From: Eubacteriales bacterium
Lineage (GTDB): Bacteria > Bacillota > Clostridia > Oscillospirales > Butyricicoccaceae
NCBI GenBank assembly: GCA_030524205.1
Contig: JAUNGZ010000001.1
Coordinates: forward strand, 62,001-126,000
Direction of reading: 5' to 3'
DNA: 64,000 bases
Shown: piece after piece, positions 24,575-33,520 of the stretch
Position numbering within the stretch: the stretch's first letter is position 1
How the letters are laid out: every line of letters begins with the position of its first letter
The notes under the pieces: generated by a model
Databases searched by the model: none
What the model was told of the DNA's origin: nothing
What the model saw: the letters and a program-made list of their open reading frames with translations, nothing else
Program-made: the position numbers and the translations under genes

Positions 24575-24617
24575 AAGGACCGGCACGGCGGAATTCCCCG
24601 TCGTGCCGGTCCTTTTT
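24575..24617 (+). terminator. Terminator of the envelope operon
   Basis: AAGGACCGGCACG and CGTGCCGGTCCTT form a perfect 13-bp stem, followed by six T residues. Confidence 0.9.
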
Positions 24618-24644
24618 TGTCTTTTCGCCCGCCGCCTCAGCCGG

Positions 24645-25565
24645 TCATCCGCCCGCTCCGGAGCGCGACGCCGTATTCTTTTTGCCCGGCGTCTCGTTTC
24701 GGGTTTCACCGCCGTTGCTCCGCAGAAACGTCTTGCGGTAAGCGCTGGGCGAATACCCGGTATGCTTGCTGAAAATCGTGCTGAAATGGTTTGGGCTGTC
24801 AAACCCCGTCTGCGCGGCAATCTGCGTCACCGACATCGAGGAAAGCAGCAGCAGCGACTGCGCCTCCCCGATGCGGCGGCGGATCGTGTACTGCATCGGG
24901 GAATAACCGCAGTATTCCTTGAACAAGTGGGACGCGTAGTACGCGCTGATCCCCGCCTGCGCGGCAATTTGCTCGAGCGAGATATCCTCGGCATAGTGCG
25001 TGTCGATATAGCCGCGCATCAGGTCTACCTGCGCCGACTCGGGCCGCTCGCTTTCGGCGGCTTCATGGCCGAGCTGCATGATCATCAGCAGCAGCGACAG
25101 CAGAAGCTGCTGCGCAATTTCATTGGAATGCAGGCGCGGCTGAGCGGTGTGCTCGTAAATCAGGCGGAACATCGTTTCAAATTCGCTGAAGCGCGCGCCC
25201 GTGCGCAGACGCAGCTCCGCGCCGCGCGGCAGCAGGCAGTTTTCCGCCAGACCGGTCAAGTGCAGGTTCTCCACGCCGCAGCAATAGGTGCGCTCACTGC
25301 AGCCGGGCTGGGAGTTATCCTCATGCACCACGCTGGAATTGTAAATGAGCAGGTCTCCCCGCTCCGTGCGGTACCGCTGACCGTTGATGGTGTGCACGCC
25401 GCGTCCCTCAACCGTCAGCAGCACCTCGCAGATATCGCTGTGGCGGTGCATTGTGCGCGCCATCGTGCCGTTCTCAAACGTCCACAGGCACACATAGGCA
25501 AGCCGCGGCGGATGATCCGCGGGAAAGCAGCTCGGCTGCTTGTGCGCGGCGGGTATCTGCGGCAT
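24645..25565 (-). CDS. AraC-family regulator with N-terminal cupin domain
   Basis: The 306-residue protein has an N-terminal cupin-like sensor (HRHSDICEVLLTVEGRGVHT) and a C-terminal pair of helix-turn-helices at about 185-285 (ISLEQIAAQAGISAYYASHL and VTQIAAQTGFDSPNHFSTIF, then GYSPSAYRK). Such regulators usually respond to sugars or glycosides. The ATG has an AAGGAG ribosome-binding site. It lies 53 bases downstream of the cytidylate-kinase-like gene in the same direction and may be co-transcribed. No target genes can be assigned. Confidence 0.9.
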   Translation of the reverse strand: MPQIPAAHKQPSCFPADHPPRLAYVCLWTFENGTMARTMHRHSDICEVLLTVEGRGVHTINGQRYRTERGDLLIYNSSVVHEDNSQPGCSERTYCCGVENLHLTGLAENCLLPRGAELRLRTGARFSEFETMFRLIYEHTAQPRLHSNEIAQQLLLSLLLMIMQLGHEAAESERPESAQVDLMRGYIDTHYAEDISLEQIAAQAGISAYYASHLFKEYCGYSPMQYTIRRRIGEAQSLLLLSSMSVTQIAAQTGFDSPNHFSTIFSKHTGYSPSAYRKTFLRSNGGETRNETPGKKNTASRSGAGG

Positions 25566-25618
25566 GAGGCGCTCCTTCCTTTCCTCTGCGGCCGGCGCGC
25601 GAATACGGCGGACGGCCT

Positions 25619-26245
25619 TTATGCTTTCTCAAACTGCCCGCGCACTTCCATGTACCGGACGATCTCCTCGACCGTGCCGTCGAAGCCTAAAACGCCCGAG
25701 TTGAGCGACAGATCGTAATTGCGCGCGTCGCACCAGTCCTGCCCGGTGTAGTACCGGTAATAGCGGGCGCGGTATTCGTCGATCTCGGCAATCTTGCGCT
25801 TGACCGCGTTCTCGGGCAGCGAATCGACGCGCATGGCCTCCCGCAGGCAGAACGCCGCATCCGCGTGCACAAACACGCGCACCACGTCCTTCCGCTCGCG
25901 CAGCACGTAATCGCCGCAGCGGCCGATGATGACGCACGGCCCCTGATCGGCAAGCTGGCGGATGATTTTCGCCTGATAGCGGAACAGATTATCGTCATGC
26001 GTGAATTTCGCGTCCTCGGGCGAAACCGGGTCGCCGCCGGTAAAGCGCGCGCGCAGGCGGTGCGCCAGATCGGGCTTCAGGCGCTCGTCCGAGAACAGCA
26101 CGGCGTTAACCCCGCTGTCCTCCGACGCCATGGTGATGATCTCGCGGTCGTAATACGGAATGTCAAGGCGCTTTGCCAGCATCCTGCCGACCGTTTTGCC
26201 GCCCGAACCGTACTGCCGGGCAATGGTGATGATATACGGTTTCAT
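25619..26245 (-). CDS. Cytidylate kinase-like family protein
   Basis: The 208-residue P-loop protein begins MKPYIITIARQYGSGGKTVG, with the GSGGKTVG nucleotide-binding loop and the following YYDREIITMASEDSGV helix of the cytidylate-kinase-like (AAK6-type) family. CVIIGRCGDYVL is the second conserved block. True Cmk proteins are about 220 residues with a distinct CMP lid, and this group is a divergent relative of unknown substrate found in many Clostridia. It starts 12 bases after livF in the same direction, so it is probably the last or second-last gene of the liv operon. Confidence 0.85.
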   Translation of the reverse strand: MKPYIITIARQYGSGGKTVGRMLAKRLDIPYYDREIITMASEDSGVNAVLFSDERLKPDLAHRLRARFTGGDPVSPEDAKFTHDDNLFRYQAKIIRQLADQGPCVIIGRCGDYVLRERKDVVRVFVHADAAFCLREAMRVDSLPENAVKRKIAEIDEYRARYYRYYTGQDWCDARNYDLSLNSGVLGFDGTVEEIVRYMEVRGQFEKA

Positions 26246-26257
26246 TCGTCCTTCCCC

Positions 26258-26965
26258 CTATTCGCCCAAATACGCTTTTTTGATCGAATCGTCGTTCAGC
26301 AGGTCGGACGCCCTGCCGGTTTGGACGATTTTTCCGGTTTCGAGCACGTACGCGCGATCCGCGATCGAGAGCGCCTTTTTTGCGTTCTGCTCGACCAGCA
26401 GCACGGTTGTGCCGGCTTTCGAAACCTCCTCAATGATCGAGAAAATCTCCTTGACGAACAGCGGCGACAGGCCCATCGACGGCTCGTCGAGCAGCAGGAT
26501 GCGCGGGCGGCTCATCAGCGCGCGGCCCATGGCGAGCATCTGCTGCTCGCCGCCCGACAGCGTGCCCGCCGCTTGGTTCTTGCGCTCCTCCAGCCGGGGA
26601 AAGCGCTGGTATACCGACGCGAGCGACGACTCGATCTCGCTCTTGGGCCGGGTATAGGCGCCCATTTTCAGGTTTTCGTACACCGTCAGCCCGGCGAACA
26701 CGCGGCGGCCCTCCGGCACATGGCTGACGCCCGCGCGCACGATTTCGTGGCCGGGGCGGCGGGTGATGTCCTTTCCCTCAAACGTCACCGTGCCGCTTTT
26801 GGCCGTCAGCAGGCCGGTAACCGTGTGCAGCGTAGTGGTCTTGCCCGCGCCGTTCGCGCCGATCAGCGCGACGACCTCGCCCTCGTTTACCTCGAAGGAA
26901 ACGTCGCGCAGCGCGTGAATCAGGCCGTAGTAGACATTCAGCTCCTTGACTTCCAGCATTGCCAT
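26258..26965 (-). CDS. livF: Branched-chain amino acid ABC transporter ATP-binding protein LivF
   Basis: The 235-residue ATPase has Walker A GANGAGKTTTLH, a Q-loop region, the signature LSGGEQQMLAMGRALMS and Walker B ILLLDEPSMGLSP. The short length and VPEGRRVFAGLTVYENL are hallmarks of LivF. It pairs with LivG to energise import of branched-chain amino acids (or related amino acids or amides) through LivHM. It lies 19 bases after the livG stop. A GGGGGA ribosome-binding site precedes the ATG. Confidence 0.96.
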   Translation of the reverse strand: MAMLEVKELNVYYGLIHALRDVSFEVNEGEVVALIGANGAGKTTTLHTVTGLLTAKSGTVTFEGKDITRRPGHEIVRAGVSHVPEGRRVFAGLTVYENLKMGAYTRPKSEIESSLASVYQRFPRLEERKNQAAGTLSGGEQQMLAMGRALMSRPRILLLDEPSMGLSPLFVKEIFSIIEEVSKAGTTVLLVEQNAKKALSIADRAYVLETGKIVQTGRASDLLNDDSIKKAYLGE

Positions 26966-26984
26966 AAATTCGTTTCCCCCTTTC

Positions 26985-27743
26985 TCATTCGCCGAGGTAG
27001 GCCGTGACGACCTCCGGATTTTTCAGCACCTCGCCCGGCGTGCCCTCGGCCAGCAGCCGGCCGAAATTGAGTACGTACAGGTATTCGCAGATGCCCGAAA
27101 CCAGCTTCATATCGTGCTCGATCAGCAGGATGGTCACGCCGAACTTTTTACGCACAAGCTGGATGGTCTCCATCAGCTCGGCGGTTTCGTTGGGGTTCAT
27201 GCCGGCCGCCGGCTCGTCGAGCAGCAGCAGCTTGGGGTCGGTGGCGAGCGCGCGGGCAATTTCCAGCTTGCGCTGTTTGCCGTAGGGCAGGTTGGCCGCC
27301 TGATAGGAGGCCATACCGTCCAGATCGAACACCTTCAGGATATCGAGCGCCCGCTCGTCCATTGCGCGCTCCTTTTTACGGTAGCCGCCGAAATGGGTCA
27401 GGCTTTCAAACAAAGAATAGGTGATCTGGTTGTGCAGGCCGGTTTTGACGTTGTCCAGCACCGGCAGATTGGGGAACAGGCGGATATTCTGAAAGGTGCG
27501 GGCGACGCCCATCCGGCAGATTTCGTTCGGCTTTTTGCCGATCAGGTTTTCCCCGTCCAGCCGGATGCCGCCGTCCGTCGGACGGTACACGCCGGTCAGC
27601 ATATTGAACACGGTGGTTTTGCCCGCGCCGTTCGGGCCGATCAGGCCGACCAGCCCGCCCTGTTCAATTTTCATCGACAGCTCGTCGACGGCGCGCAGGC
27701 CGCCGAACGAAATCCCCAGTTCGGTCACTTCAAGCATCGGCAT
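26985..27743 (-). CDS. livG: Branched-chain amino acid ABC transporter ATP-binding protein LivG
   Basis: This ATPase of about 252 residues has Walker A GPNGAGKTTVFN and the LivG-type insertion containing ARTFQNIRLFPNLPVLDNV. It also has a diverged signature (LPYGKQRKLEIARALAT), Walker B LLLLDEPAAGMNP and the family C-terminus LNFGRLLAEGTPGEVLKNPE. I start at 27743, after an AAAGGGGGG ribosome-binding site, because the longer frame would add 24 residues overlapping livM. The start lies one base after the livM stop codon. Confidence 0.95.
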   Translation of the reverse strand: MPMLEVTELGISFGGLRAVDELSMKIEQGGLVGLIGPNGAGKTTVFNMLTGVYRPTDGGIRLDGENLIGKKPNEICRMGVARTFQNIRLFPNLPVLDNVKTGLHNQITYSLFESLTHFGGYRKKERAMDERALDILKVFDLDGMASYQAANLPYGKQRKLEIARALATDPKLLLLDEPAAGMNPNETAELMETIQLVRKKFGVTILLIEHDMKLVSGICEYLYVLNFGRLLAEGTPGEVLKNPEVVTAYLGE

Positions 27744-27744
27744 G

Positions 27745-28830
27745 TCACGCGCCCCCCTTTCCCGCCATATCGGCTTTTTCGAGTTTTTCCATCTGCCGCA
27801 GGCCGCGCTTTTCAATAATGCGACGCTTGAGCCCCGAATTGTTGAACAGCATCAGCGCGATCAGCAGAATGGCGTAGATCAGCATGCGGTAATCGCTGAC
27901 CGCCCGCAGCAGCTCGGGCAGCACGGTCAGCAGCGCCGCGGCGATGATCGAACCCCAAATGTTGCCCAAGCCGCCCAGTACGACGAACACGAGCACCAGA
28001 ATCGAGGTGTTAAAATCGAATTTGGCCGCGGTAACCGTCGAGAAGTTCATACCGTACAGCGTGCCCGCCATACCGGCGAACGCCGCCGAGACAACAAACG
28101 CGAGCAGCTTGTACCGCGTGGTCGAAATGCCGATCGAATCGGCCGCGATCTTATTGTCGCGCACCGACATGATGGCGCGGCCGGTGCGGCTGTTGATCAG
28201 ATTCAACATGACGAACAGCGTGACCAGAATGAGCACGACGCCCGAGGTGAACGTCGATATTTTCTGCACGCCGGAAACGCCCATCGGCCCGTTGATGATC
28301 ATTTTGCCGCCTTCCGCCAGCTCAAATCTCTGGCTGAGCAGGCTGAAGTGCAGGCCGGAAGCGTCCCTGCCGATGTACAGGACGTTGACGACGTTTTTGA
28401 TGATCTCGCCGAACGCCAGCGTGACGATGGCGAGATAGTCGCCCTTGAGGCGCAGCACGGGCACGCCGACAATCACGCCCGCGATGGCGGCGATCACGCC
28501 GCCGGCCGCAATCGCCACGGCCAGCCGCACGGGGGCGGAGGGGATCGCGTCCGCCAGCGCCGTCGTCACTACGATGCCCGTGAACGCGCCGACAGACATA
28601 AAGCCCGCGTGGCCGAGTGAAAGCTCGCCCAGAATGCCGACCGTCAGGTTGAGCGAGACCGCCATGACGATGTACGCGCAGATCGGCACGAGCTGGCCCT
28701 TGAGCGAGCTGGACAGGCCGCCGCCCGCGATAACCGCCTGCATGGCGATATACGCGATGATGACGATGCCGTAGGACAGCAGGCTGTCGCGCCCCCGCTT
28801 GGAGGCCGCGTAGGATTTCAGTTTATTCAT
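27745..28830 (-). CDS. livM: Branched-chain amino acid ABC transporter permease LivM
   Basis: The 361-residue membrane protein has about ten helices and the LivM motif LSLGHAGFMSVGAFTG near the N-terminus. GDYLAIVTLAFGEIIKNVVN follows, together with the ABC coupling loop GLGNIWGSIIAAALL. It forms the channel with LivH. It lies 14 bases after livH and directly before livG, so all liv genes form one minus-strand unit. Confidence 0.96.
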   Translation of the reverse strand: MNKLKSYAASKRGRDSLLSYGIVIIAYIAMQAVIAGGGLSSSLKGQLVPICAYIVMAVSLNLTVGILGELSLGHAGFMSVGAFTGIVVTTALADAIPSAPVRLAVAIAAGGVIAAIAGVIVGVPVLRLKGDYLAIVTLAFGEIIKNVVNVLYIGRDASGLHFSLLSQRFELAEGGKMIINGPMGVSGVQKISTFTSGVVLILVTLFVMLNLINSRTGRAIMSVRDNKIAADSIGISTTRYKLLAFVVSAAFAGMAGTLYGMNFSTVTAAKFDFNTSILVLVFVVLGGLGNIWGSIIAAALLTVLPELLRAVSDYRMLIYAILLIALMLFNNSGLKRRIIEKRGLRQMEKLEKADMAGKGGA

Positions 28831-28844
28831 ATCGCCCGCTCACC

Positions 28845-29726
28845 TCAAACTTTCTCGCTGACATGCTTGCCGAGCAAGCCGTCGGGCTTGACCAGCAGCA
28901 CGACGATCAGCACGGCAAACACGATCGCGTCGGACAGCTGCGTGGAGATGTACGCCTTGGAAAACGTCTCGATCAGGCCGAGCAGCACGCCGCCCAGAAA
29001 CGCGCCCGGAATTGAACCGATCCCGCCGAACACCGCTGCGGTGAACGCTTTGATGCCGGGCATCGCGCCGGTGGTCGGCATCAGCGTCGGATAGGCCGAG
29101 CAGAGCAGCACGCCCGCGATGGCGGCAAGGCCCGAGCCGATGGCGAACGTGACCGAAATGGTCGTGTTGACATTGATTCCCATCAGCTGCGCCGCGCCCT
29201 TATCCTCGGACACCGCGCGCATGGCGGTGCCCATTTTGGTTTTGCCGGTGAACAGGGACAGCGCCGCCATGATGACGACGCACGCCAGCACGGCCACGAT
29301 GGTGATGCGCGAAATCGAAAGCCGGCCGCCGAACAGCGGGATCGGCTCGCCGCTGATAATCGAAGTAAAGCTCTTCGGGTTGGACGACCAGATCAGCAGC
29401 GCCGCGTTCTGCAGGAAATAGGAAACGCCGATTGCCGTGATCAGCACCGCCAGCGCGGGCGCCATGCGCAGCGGCTTATAAGCCAGCCGCTCGATCACAA
29501 CGCCGAGCGCCGTGCACACCACAACCGCGAGCACAACGCCCATCCACGCCGGCCAGCCGAGATAAGCCGTCGCGCAGAAGCACATGTAGCCGCCGACCAT
29601 GATAACGTCGCCGTGGGCAAAGTTGAGCATCTTGGCAATGCCGTAGACCATCGTATACCCCAGCGCGATGATCGCATAGATGCTGCCCAGACTGACGCCG
29701 CTGATCAGGTGATTGAGAAAGGTCAT
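28845..29726 (-). CDS. livH: Branched-chain amino acid ABC transporter permease LivH
   Basis: The permease is about 293 residues with the LivH signatures LGYTMVYGIAKMLNFAHGDV, FGGIGSIPGAFLGGVLLG and a C-terminal VLLVKPDGLLGK. It dimerises with LivM. I favour the ATG at 29726, nine bases after GAGGTG; an ATG at 29738 in the same frame is only one base from that site. Two stable hairpins separate it from the binding-protein gene upstream. Confidence 0.95.
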   Translation of the reverse strand: MTFLNHLISGVSLGSIYAIIALGYTMVYGIAKMLNFAHGDVIMVGGYMCFCATAYLGWPAWMGVVLAVVVCTALGVVIERLAYKPLRMAPALAVLITAIGVSYFLQNAALLIWSSNPKSFTSIISGEPIPLFGGRLSISRITIVAVLACVVIMAALSLFTGKTKMGTAMRAVSEDKGAAQLMGINVNTTISVTFAIGSGLAAIAGVLLCSAYPTLMPTTGAMPGIKAFTAAVFGGIGSIPGAFLGGVLLGLIETFSKAYISTQLSDAIVFAVLIVVLLVKPDGLLGKHVSEKV

Positions 29727-29770
29727 TGTTTCATACACCTCAAATCCGTTTTATTTCTCTTTTTCGTCTG

Positions 29771-29821
29771 TGGGATGGGGCGGCGGTTCGCCGCCGCCCG
29801 TCAAGCCGCCGCCCCATCCCA
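29771..29821 (-). promoter_or_regulatory. Large hairpin between livK-type and livH genes
   Basis: TGGGATGGGGCGGCGG and CCGCCGCCCCATCCCA form a 16-bp GC-rich perfect stem. There is no T-run, so it is more likely a processing or 3'-protection element than a terminator. Confidence 0.6.
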
Positions 29822-29844
29822 TAAGCGGGCAAATGCAAAAAGGC

Positions 29845-29886
29845 GCAAAGGAGGGCCGTCGCAGACTGCACGGCGCCCTCCTTTGC
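29845..29886 (-). promoter_or_regulatory. Second hairpin in the livK-livH gap
   Basis: GCAAAGGAGGGC / GCCCTCCTTTGC (12 bp, 18-base loop). Together with the 29771-29821 hairpin it would let the binding protein be made in excess over the permease. Confidence 0.55.
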
Positions 29887-29940
29887 TCTTCTTTGAGACT
29901 TCAATTCATTTTCGCCGCGTTCACGGCGGAAACGGCGGTT

Positions 29941-31125
29941 TTACATCGTAACGTACACGCCGTCCTTGATTTCAACCACAGCGGGATCCTTGGTAACCGC
30001 GCCGTCCGTGCCCCAGGTCGCGCCCGTGCCGGTCAGGCCGTCGAACGTGATGGAGGTGAACTGCTCGATCATCTTGTCGCACAGGTCGGAGGCGGACATA
30101 TCCGGGGTCGCGCCCGCGGCCTCCAGCGCCTGCTTGTAAGCGTAAACGCAGTCGTAGCCGTCAGCCGCGAACTGGTTCGGGGTTTCACCGAATTTCTCCT
30201 GATACTTGGAGACAAAGCCCGCGGCCTTATCGTCGGTCGCGCTGGCGTTGAAGGGAGTCAGCAGCATAACGCCCTCGGCAAGGCTGGTGTCGAAGTTTTC
30301 GAGCGTCAGGATGCCGTCCATGCCGTCCACGCCGAAGAACTTGGGCGTGTAGTTCATTTCCTTGGCCTGCGACAGGATGAGCGACGCGGGCTGGTAGTAA
30401 ATCGGCAGGAACACCAGATCGGCGCCCTTATCCTTGGCGTCGGCGAGCTGCACGTTGAAGTCGGTCGCGGAGGAAGCGGTAAACGTGGTGTCGGAAACGA
30501 TCTCCAGACCCTTGCTCTGCGCTTCGGTCACAAACGTATCGTGAATGCCGGAGGAATACACGTCGTCATTGCGGTAGATGATGGCGATCTTGGTGCCGAG
30601 CTTCTTGTCGGCAATCTTATCCGCCGCCATCACGCCCTGCGCCGGGTCGATAAAGCACATCTGGAACATATTGTCCTTGCCCTCGGTCGTCGCGGTCGAG
30701 GAGGCCGACGGCGTCAGCGCGAAGATGCGGTCGCTGTACGTTTCGGCCGAAGTCGCCTCGCAGGGCTTGGAGGTAACCGAACCGAGCGAAAGCTGCATGC
30801 CCCAGTCCTTGAGCGTGTTATAGGCGTTGACGGCCTTCTCGGCGTCGCTCTCGTCGTCCTCATAGCGAAGCTCGAACTGGATATCGCCGCCGGCGGCGTT
30901 GATCTCTTCCACCGCGATCTCGGCGCCGTGCTTGGCAGCCTGGCCGTAAATCGCATTTTCGCCGGTCAGCGGGCCGGTGCCGCCGAGCTTAAAGGCCGCG
31001 GCGGAAGTGCCGCCCGCCTCGCCGCCGTCCGCCGGAGGGGTCGTCTCCCCGCCGCTATTGCCACAGCCGGCGAGCGCCGTTGCCAGCATCGCGCCGGCCA
31101 GAAGCATGCTGAGTGTCTTCTTCAT
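29941..31125 (-). CDS. ABC transporter substrate-binding lipoprotein (Leu/Ile/Val-binding family)
   Basis: The 394-residue protein has a lipoprotein signal peptide with lipobox LAGC (cysteine about 21), an Ala/Gly-rich linker and a two-lobe periplasmic-binding fold (FKLGGTGPLTGENAIYGQAA, then HGAEIAVEEINAAGGDIQFE). The later FLPIYYQPASLILSQAKEMN and FAADGYDCVYAYKQALEA motifs are typical of LivJ/LivK proteins. It is the first gene of the liv operon and captures branched-chain or related amino acids outside the membrane. The exact ligand is not readable. Confidence 0.94.
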   Translation of the reverse strand: MKKTLSMLLAGAMLATALAGCGNSGGETTPPADGGEAGGTSAAAFKLGGTGPLTGENAIYGQAAKHGAEIAVEEINAAGGDIQFELRYEDDESDAEKAVNAYNTLKDWGMQLSLGSVTSKPCEATSAETYSDRIFALTPSASSTATTEGKDNMFQMCFIDPAQGVMAADKIADKKLGTKIAIIYRNDDVYSSGIHDTFVTEAQSKGLEIVSDTTFTASSATDFNVQLADAKDKGADLVFLPIYYQPASLILSQAKEMNYTPKFFGVDGMDGILTLENFDTSLAEGVMLLTPFNASATDDKAAGFVSKYQEKFGETPNQFAADGYDCVYAYKQALEAAGATPDMSASDLCDKMIEQFTSITFDGLTGTGATWGTDGAVTKDPAVVEIKDGVYVTM

Positions 31126-31202
31126 GGTAATCTTCTCCTTTATGATATAATCTCCCCACTCGCGAAACTTTCATTTCGGTAAAGCGTCCGGATTATTTTC
31201 TT

Positions 31203-31231
31203 ATTATACTACGCTTTCTCTTTTTTGGCAG
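31203..31231 (-). promoter_or_regulatory. Probable promoter of the liv operon
   Basis: On the minus strand TATAAT at 31208-31203 is preceded 17 bases upstream by CTGCCA, a weak -35. The -10 lies within GTAGTATAATAAG, about 75 bases before the binding-protein start. No operator is obvious. Confidence 0.45.
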
Positions 31232-31400
31232 TCTTTTTTTCATCTTTTGCTCAATTTCAGGCAATGTACCGATTATTTTTTCGGGAATGACGCAAAATTT
31301 GTGTGTTCTTACCGAAAGCAAATGTCCACCGTGCAAGGAATCATGCAATCGTTTCCATTTCAATGAAGGATTATGCCCCGTTTCCTGCACCGCCCCGCTT

Positions 31401-31597
31401 TCCCCGCGCCGCAGCGCGCACATAAAAGGAGGAGCACGCTCCGCGTGCGCCCGACCAAAAAGCCCGGACATGCGCCGGGCTTTTTGACCAAACAGAGGAA
31501 ACCGCTGAAAATCGAAATTTTCAGCGGTTTCCTCTGCAATAGCCTTCTCCGGCAAAGCCGGAAAGGCGTCCCTCGATCGCGAGCGTGGTCGCGATCG
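31401..31597 (-). repeat. Modular multi-hairpin repeat, copy A
   Basis: Read on the minus strand from the ABC exporter stop: hairpin 1 (CGATCGCGA-loop-TCGCGATCG) is followed by the linker GAGGGACGCC, then hairpin 2 (TTCCGGC...GCCGGA). The word GGCTATTGCAG leads to hairpin 3 (AAACCGCTGAAAAT, TTTCGA-type loop, ATTTTCAGCGGTTT), then hairpin 4 (AAAAAGCCCGG...CCGGGCTTTTT, a terminator), and finally a GCGCGC...GCGCGGGG tail. The same order recurs in copies B, C and E. Confidence 0.8.
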
Positions 31598-31600
31598 AAA

Positions 31601-33520
31601 TCACTCCAGCTCGAACGCTCCCGTATAGAGCTGATAATACTTGCCGTGCTCCGCGATGAGCTGCTCGTGGTTGCCTCGCTCGATGATGCGGCCGAGCTCG
31701 AGCACCATAATCACGTCGGCGTTCTGCACGGTCGACAGGCGGTGCGCGATGACGAATACCGTGCGGCCGTACATCAGCCCGTCCATGCCGGACTGCACGA
31801 TGGCCTCGGTGCGGGTGTCGATGCTGCTCGTCGCCTCGTCGAGGATCATGACCGGCGGATCGGCGACCGCCGCGCGGGCGATCGACAAAAGCTGCCGCTG
31901 CCCCTGCGACAGGCTGCCGCCGTCGCCGTCGATCACGGTGTCGTAGCCCTCGGGCAGGCGGCGGATGAAATCATCCGCATTGGCAAGCCCTGCCGCCGCT
32001 TCGATCTCCTCATCGCCCGCGTCCAGATTGCCGTAGCGAATATTGTCGCGGATCGTGCCGGTGAACAGGTTTACATCCTGCAAAACGATGCCAAGCGAGC
32101 GCCGCAGGTCGGCCTTCTTGATCTTATTGATGTTGATGCCGTCGTAGCGGATCTTGCCGTCAGCCAAATCGTAAAAGCGGTTGATCAGGTTGGTGATCGT
32201 CGTCTTGCCCGCGCCCGTCGCGCCGACAAAGGCGACCTTCTGCCCCGGCTCGGCGTACAACGTGATATCGTGCAGCACGATCTTATCCGGGTTGTAGCCA
32301 AAGTCGACGTCGAAAAAGCGCACGTCTCCGCGCACCCGCTCGTAGGTGACCGTGCCGTCCTCGTGCGGATGCTTCCACGCCCAGACGTTGGTCTTTTCCG
32401 GCGTTTCGTACAAGCTGCCGTCCGCGTTGACCCGGGCGTTCACCAGCGTGACGTAGCCGTCGTCGACCTCGGGCTTTTCGTCCATCAGGTCGAAAATGCG
32501 CTCGGCGCCGGCCAGCGCCATGACGATCGAGTTGATCTGCTGCGAAATCTGGTTGACCGGCTGGGTGAACGACTTGGTCAGCTGCAGGAAGGAGGCGATC
32601 ACGCCGATCGTGATGCCGCCGCCCACGCCCGACAGCGCGAGCGTGCCGCCGACCACCGCGACCAGCACGTACAGCAGGTTGCCGATGTTCATCATAATCG
32701 GCATCAGGATGTTGGCGAAGGTATTGGCGCTCGCGGCGTTCCGGCGCAGCTCCTCATTGAGCCCGTCGAACTGCTCCTTGCATTTCTCCTCGCGGCAGAA
32801 CACCTTGACGACCTTCTGGCCGCCCACCATTTCCTCGATGTAGCCGTTGACCTTGCCGAGCGAGGTCTGCTGCTCCAGAAAGAATTTGGCGGAATTGCCG
32901 CCGATGCGCTTGGTCACCAGCAGCATCAGCCCCACGCCGAGCAGCACGAACAGCGTCAGCCACACGTTGGTGAACAGCATGGCGAGCATGACCGCGATAA
33001 TCGTCACCGCGGAGGAAAACATCTGCGGCACGGACTGGCTGAGCATCTGCTGCAGCGTATCAGTGTCGTTGGTAAAATGGCTCATCAGGTCGCCGTGGGT
33101 GTGCGTGTCGAAATAGCGGATGGGCAGCGTCTGCATATGGGCAAACATCTGATCCCGGATTTTTTTGAGGACGCCCTGCGAAATCGACACCATCAGCCAG
33201 TTGTAAAGGAAGGTGGACGCAACGCCCACAGCGTAAACCAGCGCCATCAGCAAAATCGCGCGCACCAGCCCGTCGAACACGGGCGAGGCCTGCAGGAGCA
33301 GCGGGCTGATGTAATCGTCGATCAGCACGCGCAGGAACATCGACCCCGCGACGTTGGCGACCGCGGAAAACAGAATGCAGAACAGCACGACGCCGAACTG
33401 CGCGCTGTAACCGTTTTTGATATAGCCGAGCAGACGGCCGAGCGTCTTTTTCGGGTTTTTGCTTCTGCGGCCTCCGGCGGATTGCCCGCGGCGGCCGCGT
33501 CCCATCGTAGGTCCGGGCAT
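31601..33520 (-). CDS. ABC exporter half-transporter, canonical ATP site subunit
   Basis: The 639-residue protein has six transmembrane helices in about residues 35-320 and a C-terminal ATPase with Walker A GATGAGKTTITN, signature LSQGQRQLLSIARA and Walker B VMILDEATSSID, where the catalytic glutamate is present. An insert of about 40 residues before the ATPase (YVTLVNARVNADGSLYETPE) matches heterodimeric multidrug exporters. Its ATG overlaps the stop codon of the partner gene by one base (TAATG). The pair sits under a MarR regulator and probably exports toxic amphiphiles. Confidence 0.93.
   Translation of the reverse strand: MPGPTMGRGRRGQSAGGRRSKNPKKTLGRLLGYIKNGYSAQFGVVLFCILFSAVANVAGSMFLRVLIDDYISPLLLQASPVFDGLVRAILLMALVYAVGVASTFLYNWLMVSISQGVLKKIRDQMFAHMQTLPIRYFDTHTHGDLMSHFTNDTDTLQQMLSQSVPQMFSSAVTIIAVMLAMLFTNVWLTLFVLLGVGLMLLVTKRIGGNSAKFFLEQQTSLGKVNGYIEEMVGGQKVVKVFCREEKCKEQFDGLNEELRRNAASANTFANILMPIMMNIGNLLYVLVAVVGGTLALSGVGGGITIGVIASFLQLTKSFTQPVNQISQQINSIVMALAGAERIFDLMDEKPEVDDGYVTLVNARVNADGSLYETPEKTNVWAWKHPHEDGTVTYERVRGDVRFFDVDFGYNPDKIVLHDITLYAEPGQKVAFVGATGAGKTTITNLINRFYDLADGKIRYDGININKIKKADLRRSLGIVLQDVNLFTGTIRDNIRYGNLDAGDEEIEAAAGLANADDFIRRLPEGYDTVIDGDGGSLSQGQRQLLSIARAAVADPPVMILDEATSSIDTRTEAIVQSGMDGLMYGRTVFVIAHRLSTVQNADVIMVLELGRIIERGNHEQLIAEHGKYYQLYTGAFELE

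Noticed and set aside
31401..31597. CRISPR array or insertion sequence as explanation of the hairpin repeats
   Set aside because: There are no regularly spaced identical repeats, no spacers, no transposase frame and no inverted-repeat ends; the copies differ in stem sequence.
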